Below are positions 13,965 to 17,064 of a stretch of 17,064 nucleotides of DNA, one piece after another. Location: positions 1 through 17,064 of the forward strand of contig JAUMUB010000010.1 of the NCBI GenBank assembly GCA_030530905.1. The letters run 5' to 3'. Both the position numbers and the translations under genes were made by a program. The notes under the pieces were generated by a model. The model was not told the DNA's origin. It was given only the letters and a program-made list of their open reading frames with translations, and did not search any database. The stretch is from Bifidobacteriaceae bacterium (lineage in GTDB: Bacteria > Actinomycetota > Actinomycetes > Actinomycetales > Bifidobacteriaceae). Within the stretch, counting starts at the first letter, position 1. Each line of letters opens with the position of its first letter.

Positions 13965-15821
13965 TCACACATCTGCTCCGCGGAAAGCGTCAAAATACAG
14001 ATTTGACATCACTTGAACACCGTCAGGCGTTGGATGCACCCCATCATCTGATAAGTATTCACCATGCCCTGCTGTCACACCATTCCAATCAATAAGACCC
14101 ACATTCGAATGTTTTGCAGCAAATTCGCGAAGTAACGCATTATTTGGATCTTGCCAATATAAAGCAACTCGAATAGTGAGGAAATACACTGGAAGCCCGC
14201 CTACTGCGTTAAGAACCGACTGTAAATTATCCTCAGTTATAGGGCAGTTTGTTCCTAAAGCAACAACAACTGCTTCTGGATGAAACTCCGCCTTATGCTG
14301 AGTGATGAGGTCAGGTGCGTCCCAAAGCTGACGACTAACCTTTGCGTCAATAAGAGCATTCGCGAACGTTGCCTGCAATGCTGGACTTGCACCAAGGGTA
14401 ATTGAATCACCAATAATAAGAACACGAGCTGAGCTTGTATGAGCTGCAATATTAGTCTTCCACTGTTTCCATGGAAGATTAGCTGGCACTTTCTCCGCAA
14501 TCGGACCGTGAGGTGCTGAAGATGTCACCTCTTTTTTATCTTTTTGCGCCTTATGGTCAGCATTCTTCTGATCTGCTTTACCATTCATCACACCTGCAGA
14601 TCTCTTGGCAGAAACATGTGAAAGCTCAGGACGTAAATACTGAGCTCGAGCTTGCGCCAACTCACTCCAATTCACAGGAGCAATAATTAATGCAATACAA
14701 CATAATGCTGAAATACCTGGAATAAGCCAGATATATGACAATTGCAACTTATGCAAAGGCCGCTCAATAAAGTAATAACACAATAAGCCAGCACAAATAA
14801 TTGCTAAAAACTGAAGTACTACGTCATAAATACTAGGATTCTCTGTACGATTTGCAGGATTCATGAAAAGTAGAATTGGGTAATGAACTAAATAGAAACT
14901 GTAGGTCATAGTACCCAGCTGACATAAAGGCTTAAACGAAAATATTTTCGCTGTAAGCGAGCGCGGCATAATGCAGGTAACACATACTAAAGCCGCACAA
15001 ACCGAATAGAAAAAATATCCACCATAATACATGTATGGCGCGTCCCCATGAGCAAGCACGGTTGATATGAGCAGAATAACTGCTGCAGCAATACCTGAAT
15101 AACGAATAACATAAAAGTCTAGCGGAGCGCGTTTATTACTGTGATAGTATTTGCTTAATCGGGTACGCCATAATTTATATCCGATAAAAGTACTGCTTCC
15201 AATACCAAACTCGGCGAATCGTGCAATTGGACTGTAATAGGCAGAAGCAGCCCGCCCTGTTTTAAAGCACAATGCCATATACAATACACTTATAATAATG
15301 CAAACAGCGCTTAACTGTAACTCATCTACTGCTTTTCTGCGATAACGCTTATACACGTACAATATCATCGCCCACGCAATATTGAGTTGTAGAAGTACTC
15401 CAACATACCACAAATGCGTTAATGGACTTGGAAGACCAGCTGCTGCAAAATAATCAAGCTTGCGAATAATATACAAAATATTGACAAAAAAGAAGCTACT
15501 CGCAAATGTGTCAGATTGAACTTTAACAAGAAGTGACGGCGAGAAAATATAAGCACCTATTGCTGAGAACGCGATACACAAAAGCATAAGTGGCCATAAG
15601 CGAAGAATACGGCGTTTAAAAAACACTCCTATTTTGCTTATTTTATCAAAGCCAATTCGATCAATACTTTGACGCATTAGGTAGCCAGCTAGCACAAAAA
15701 ATATGCTTACACCTATAAAACCACCCTGCAGTAAAGTTGGTCGAAAATGGTACAAAATTACTGCAATTATGGCAATTCCACGCAGCCCATCAAAGGCTGC
15801 AATATGCTTCTTCTCTCTCAC
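13965..15821 (-). CDS. OatA-like acyltransferase: acyltransferase-3 membrane domain plus SGNH domain
   Basis: This membrane enzyme probably acetylates a cell-surface polymer, as OatA does peptidoglycan muramic acid. Numbered from an upstream ATG at 15884, FDGLRGIAIIAVILYHF (31-47, His46) opens the acyltransferase-3 domain of about ten membrane segments (to about 405). A charged A/K linker (420-465) leads to the extracytoplasmic SGNH domain: GDS block with Ser494, GTN block with Asn546, and DDGVHP with Asp614 and His617. The start is placed at the GTG at 15821, because GGAAGGAAGGA immediately precedes it and the protein then begins MREKKHIAAFDG, like relatives; the ATG at 15884 has no ribosome site. 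It is a monocistronic unit. Exopolysaccharide or teichoic-acid acylation is the alternative role. Confidence 0.9.
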   Translation of the reverse strand: MREKKHIAAFDGLRGIAIIAVILYHFRPTLLQGGFIGVSIFFVLAGYLMRQSIDRIGFDKISKIGVFFKRRILRLWPLMLLCIAFSAIGAYIFSPSLLVKVQSDTFASSFFFVNILYIIRKLDYFAAAGLPSPLTHLWYVGVLLQLNIAWAMILYVYKRYRRKAVDELQLSAVCIIISVLYMALCFKTGRAASAYYSPIARFAEFGIGSSTFIGYKLWRTRLSKYYHSNKRAPLDFYVIRYSGIAAAVILLISTVLAHGDAPYMYYGGYFFYSVCAALVCVTCIMPRSLTAKIFSFKPLCQLGTMTYSFYLVHYPILLFMNPANRTENPSIYDVVLQFLAIICAGLLCYYFIERPLHKLQLSYIWLIPGISALCCIALIIAPVNWSELAQARAQYLRPELSHVSAKRSAGVMNGKADQKNADHKAQKDKKEVTSSAPHGPIAEKVPANLPWKQWKTNIAAHTSSARVLIIGDSITLGASPALQATFANALIDAKVSRQLWDAPDLITQHKAEFHPEAVVVALGTNCPITEDNLQSVLNAVGGLPVYFLTIRVALYWQDPNNALLREFAAKHSNVGLIDWNGVTAGHGEYLSDDGVHPTPDGVQVMSNLYFDAFRGADV

Positions 15822-16560
15822 GGATCCTTCCTTCCGCATTTTATTATATGAATAACCGCATATGGAATTACGCTGTACACTCATCCGTGTCGCATACGTG
15901 AAACTTCATCTGTTCTCAGATATTATTTAATAAACATATATTTGATAAGTGATTTTTGATACATCTAGCTAATAATTCACATGTAAGTGAACTCATAAAT
16001 TTTCACAATTCACTTCGCACGCGATAATAACACCTTCCCCCAGACCATAACTATCCTGTGTTATCGATAAAAGCATGGATACTCTCGGACATTAAGTTGA
16101 CGAACACATGTGGTATCTAATATTTCACAGTCATGATATTTTTCCATTCTGAAACCAGCTGATAGACTAGTCAAAAAGTGTAAAACTGGTTTCACAAGGA
16201 GAGATTCCATCAGCTCGGTTTATGACCTCCACGCGAAAATTCGTAACAACACTTCACACGATTACTTGTTTGTATTTTCTCCATGAAAAAGCACCTCTTT
16301 CGACGCGCCTGTTCAAGATCCTGTTTGACTAAATACTTGGTATGGACTAGAATGAAATTAATAGTTCGGCCCGGCTCCATCTTTCAGAATGCGAGTACGG
16401 GCTGATCGTCTATCTAAGAACATCCGTGATAAGAAAGATGAAGCACTCTACCACTATTCAAAGCAGCGTATCCCCGTGAAACTCACTATATCAAGCAAAA
16501 GACCCACTCCGATCCGCCGCCCAGATGGCTCTAGGCTTTGTATCAAAATGGGCCTGATAG
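15822..16560. other. Gene-poor stretch between the acyltransferase gene and tRNA-Gly
   Basis: About 740 bases without a supported gene. The left half is AT-rich and should hold the acyltransferase promoter. From about 16200 the sequence becomes visibly richer in G and C and carries several short open frames on both strands (for example plus 16222-16332, plus 16283-16405, minus ending near 16213), none with a good ribosome site or recognisable family. A longer plus-strand frame at 16389-16679 ends as the antisense of tRNA-Gly. A possible plus-strand promoter (TTGACG at 16097-16102, TAATAT at 16118-16123, short 15-base spacing) precedes the repeats of 16150-16215. It may be the remnant of a lost gene or an unknown RNA. 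Confidence 0.45.
16150..16215. repeat. Two interleaved inverted repeats (pseudoknot topology)
   Basis: TGAAACCAG (16150-16158) is the exact complement of CTGGTTTCA (16186-16194). AGCTGAT (16157-16163) is the exact complement of ATCAGCT (16209-16215). The arms alternate in the order A, B, A', B', and A and B share two bases, so they form either a pseudoknot or two competing hairpins. On the plus strand AAGGAG (16196-16201) sits between A' and B'. Confidence 0.45.
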
Positions 16561-16634
16561 TGGAGCGGATAACGGGAGTCGAACCCGCCTCTAAAGCTTG
16601 GGAAGCTTTCATTCTACCGATGAACTATATCCGC
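16561..16634 (-). tRNA. tRNA-Gly (anticodon CCC)
   Basis: The minus-strand acceptor GCGGATA pairs with TATCCGC, with T as discriminator and CCA encoded at 16561-16563. The anticodon stem AAAGC/GCTTT holds loop TTCCCAA, giving anticodon CCC, which reads GGG. The T arm is GCGGG-TTCGACT-CCCGT, closed by one G-T pair. Confidence 0.95.
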
Positions 16635-16637
16635 ATA

Positions 16638-16665
16638 TTGTGTGCGATTTTACGCTATCACACAA
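16638..16665 (-). repeat. Inverted repeat immediately upstream of tRNA-Gly
   Basis: TTGTGTG (16638-16644) and CACACAA (16659-16665) enclose 14 bases that include GCG/CGC. It lies four bases before the tRNA 5' end. It may be a precursor hairpin guiding 5' processing, or a terminator for the HtpX-like gene upstream on the same strand, although no T run follows. Confidence 0.4.
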
Positions 16666-16677
16666 CAACTTTAATAT

Positions 16678-16707
16678 AGTATACTCACAATCTAAAAATA
16701 TCAACAA
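16678..16707 (-). promoter_or_regulatory. Possible promoter of tRNA-Gly
   Basis: On the minus strand TATACT (16678-16683) is preceded at 17-18 bases by TGTTGA/TTGTTG (16701-16707). Transcription would begin near 16671, about 37 bases before the tRNA, and include the hairpin of 16638-16665. Confidence 0.4.
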
Positions 16708-16776
16708 CACAAATTTTACGTACTATGCGCGCATACAATTCACGTATCCCAGCGTGCTTGCAAAAAAATTTATAAA

Positions 16777-17064
16777 TTAGTGTATTTCTCGCATTTGTTG
16801 CGCCATATCTAATAAGCGTTTCACACGTTCTTCAGTTGGAGGGTGCGTAGAAAAAAGTTGCGCCATATCTTTTGCATTGAATGGGCTTGAAATCATTAGC
16901 GCAGAAGTTGATTGTGTTGCAGAGGTTCGTCGCATTGGCATATCATCCACAGAATATTCGATTTTTCGAAGCGCTGATGCTAAAGCTTCTGGATCTCCTG
17001 TAAGCCTGCTGCCATCCTCATCAGCATCATATTCTCGTGTGCGCGAAATTGCCATTTGTATGAG
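16777..17064 (-). CDS. htpX: HtpX-like membrane zinc metalloprotease, C-terminal part
   Basis: Only the last 96 residues are inside the window; the frame stays open to the edge (LIQMAISRTREYDADEDGS), so the protein begins beyond it and the apparent ATG at 17055 is internal. AISRTREYDADEDG carries the Glu of REYDAD that serves as the third zinc ligand in M48 proteases. DPEALASALRKIE and LFSTHPPTEERVKRLLDMA are hallmark C-terminal HtpX segments. The HEXXH motif and membrane helices lie off the window. HtpX degrades misfolded membrane proteins under stress. tRNA-Gly follows 143 bases downstream on the same strand. Confidence 0.92.
   Translation of the reverse strand, partial: LIQMAISRTREYDADEDGSRLTGDPEALASALRKIEYSVDDMPMRRTSATQSTSALMISSPFNAKDMAQLFSTHPPTEERVKRLLDMAQQMREIH

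Noticed and set aside
15822..16560. Integrative element or prophage remnant at tRNA-Gly
   Set aside because: No integrase, no duplicated tRNA 3' end and no recognisable mobile gene are visible, so it is kept only as a tentative finding.
16389..16679. 96-residue plus-strand frame over tRNA-Gly
   Set aside because: The second half (RITGVEPASKAWEAFIL) is antisense tRNA-Gly. The first half has no ribosome site or known domain, so it is treated as part of the unresolved gene-poor stretch.

Overview
The window looks like chromosome from a low-GC member of the Bifidobacteriaceae, most likely Gardnerella or a close relative. This is inferred from AT-rich coding sequence combined with actinobacterial protein types: an FprA-type ferredoxin reductase, a Tgt with a GGAIEK loop, an MsmK/UgpC-type ATPase standing alone, and a membrane-anchored HtrA with a long Q/N-rich cytoplasmic tail. 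No insertion sequence, CRISPR array, rRNA or intact prophage is visible.

Layout. (1) 1-1430: a sugar-importer ATPase gene on the minus strand with its own good promoter and a terminator. (2) 1505-2880: a plus-strand AgrC/HPK10-like sensor kinase with no response regulator beside it. (3) 2957-6390: a four-gene minus-strand operon for an amino-acid ABC importer (permease, permease, ATPase, lipoprotein). Its binding protein resembles the CjaA-type cysteine binders. It is preceded by a long leader. (4) 6483-8036: a minus-strand ferredoxin-NADP reductase bracketed by two strong hairpins. (5) 8077-9765: a minus-strand HtrA-like protease, divergent from tgt (9954-11288, plus). (6) 11306-11507: a perfect cre-like LacI-family operator, a promoter, tRNA-Leu(CAG) and a terminator. 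(7) 11637-13895: a LacI-type repressor divergent from an aldo/keto reductase. (8) 13965-15821: an OatA-like acyltransferase with a C-terminal SGNH domain. (9) 15822-16560: about 740 bases without a convincing gene, with a pseudoknot-like pair of inverted repeats and a richer-GC stretch next to tRNA-Gly(CCC). (10) 16777-17064: the C-terminal end of an HtpX-like membrane protease that runs off the window.

The most striking observation is an unlisted small ORF at 6238-6321 (minus). It sits in the leader of the importer operon, has a good Shine-Dalgarno sequence, and encodes a 27-residue peptide of which 10 of the last 15 residues are cysteine. The binding protein encoded by the same operon has the sequence hallmarks of a cysteine binder. 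The leader therefore looks like a cysteine-sensing attenuator: ribosomes slowing on the poly-Cys codons would report cysteine-tRNA supply to a cysteine/cystine importer. The peptide, its ribosome site and its position are seen in the sequence. The cysteine specificity rests on recalled family resemblance, and the regulatory mechanism is inference.
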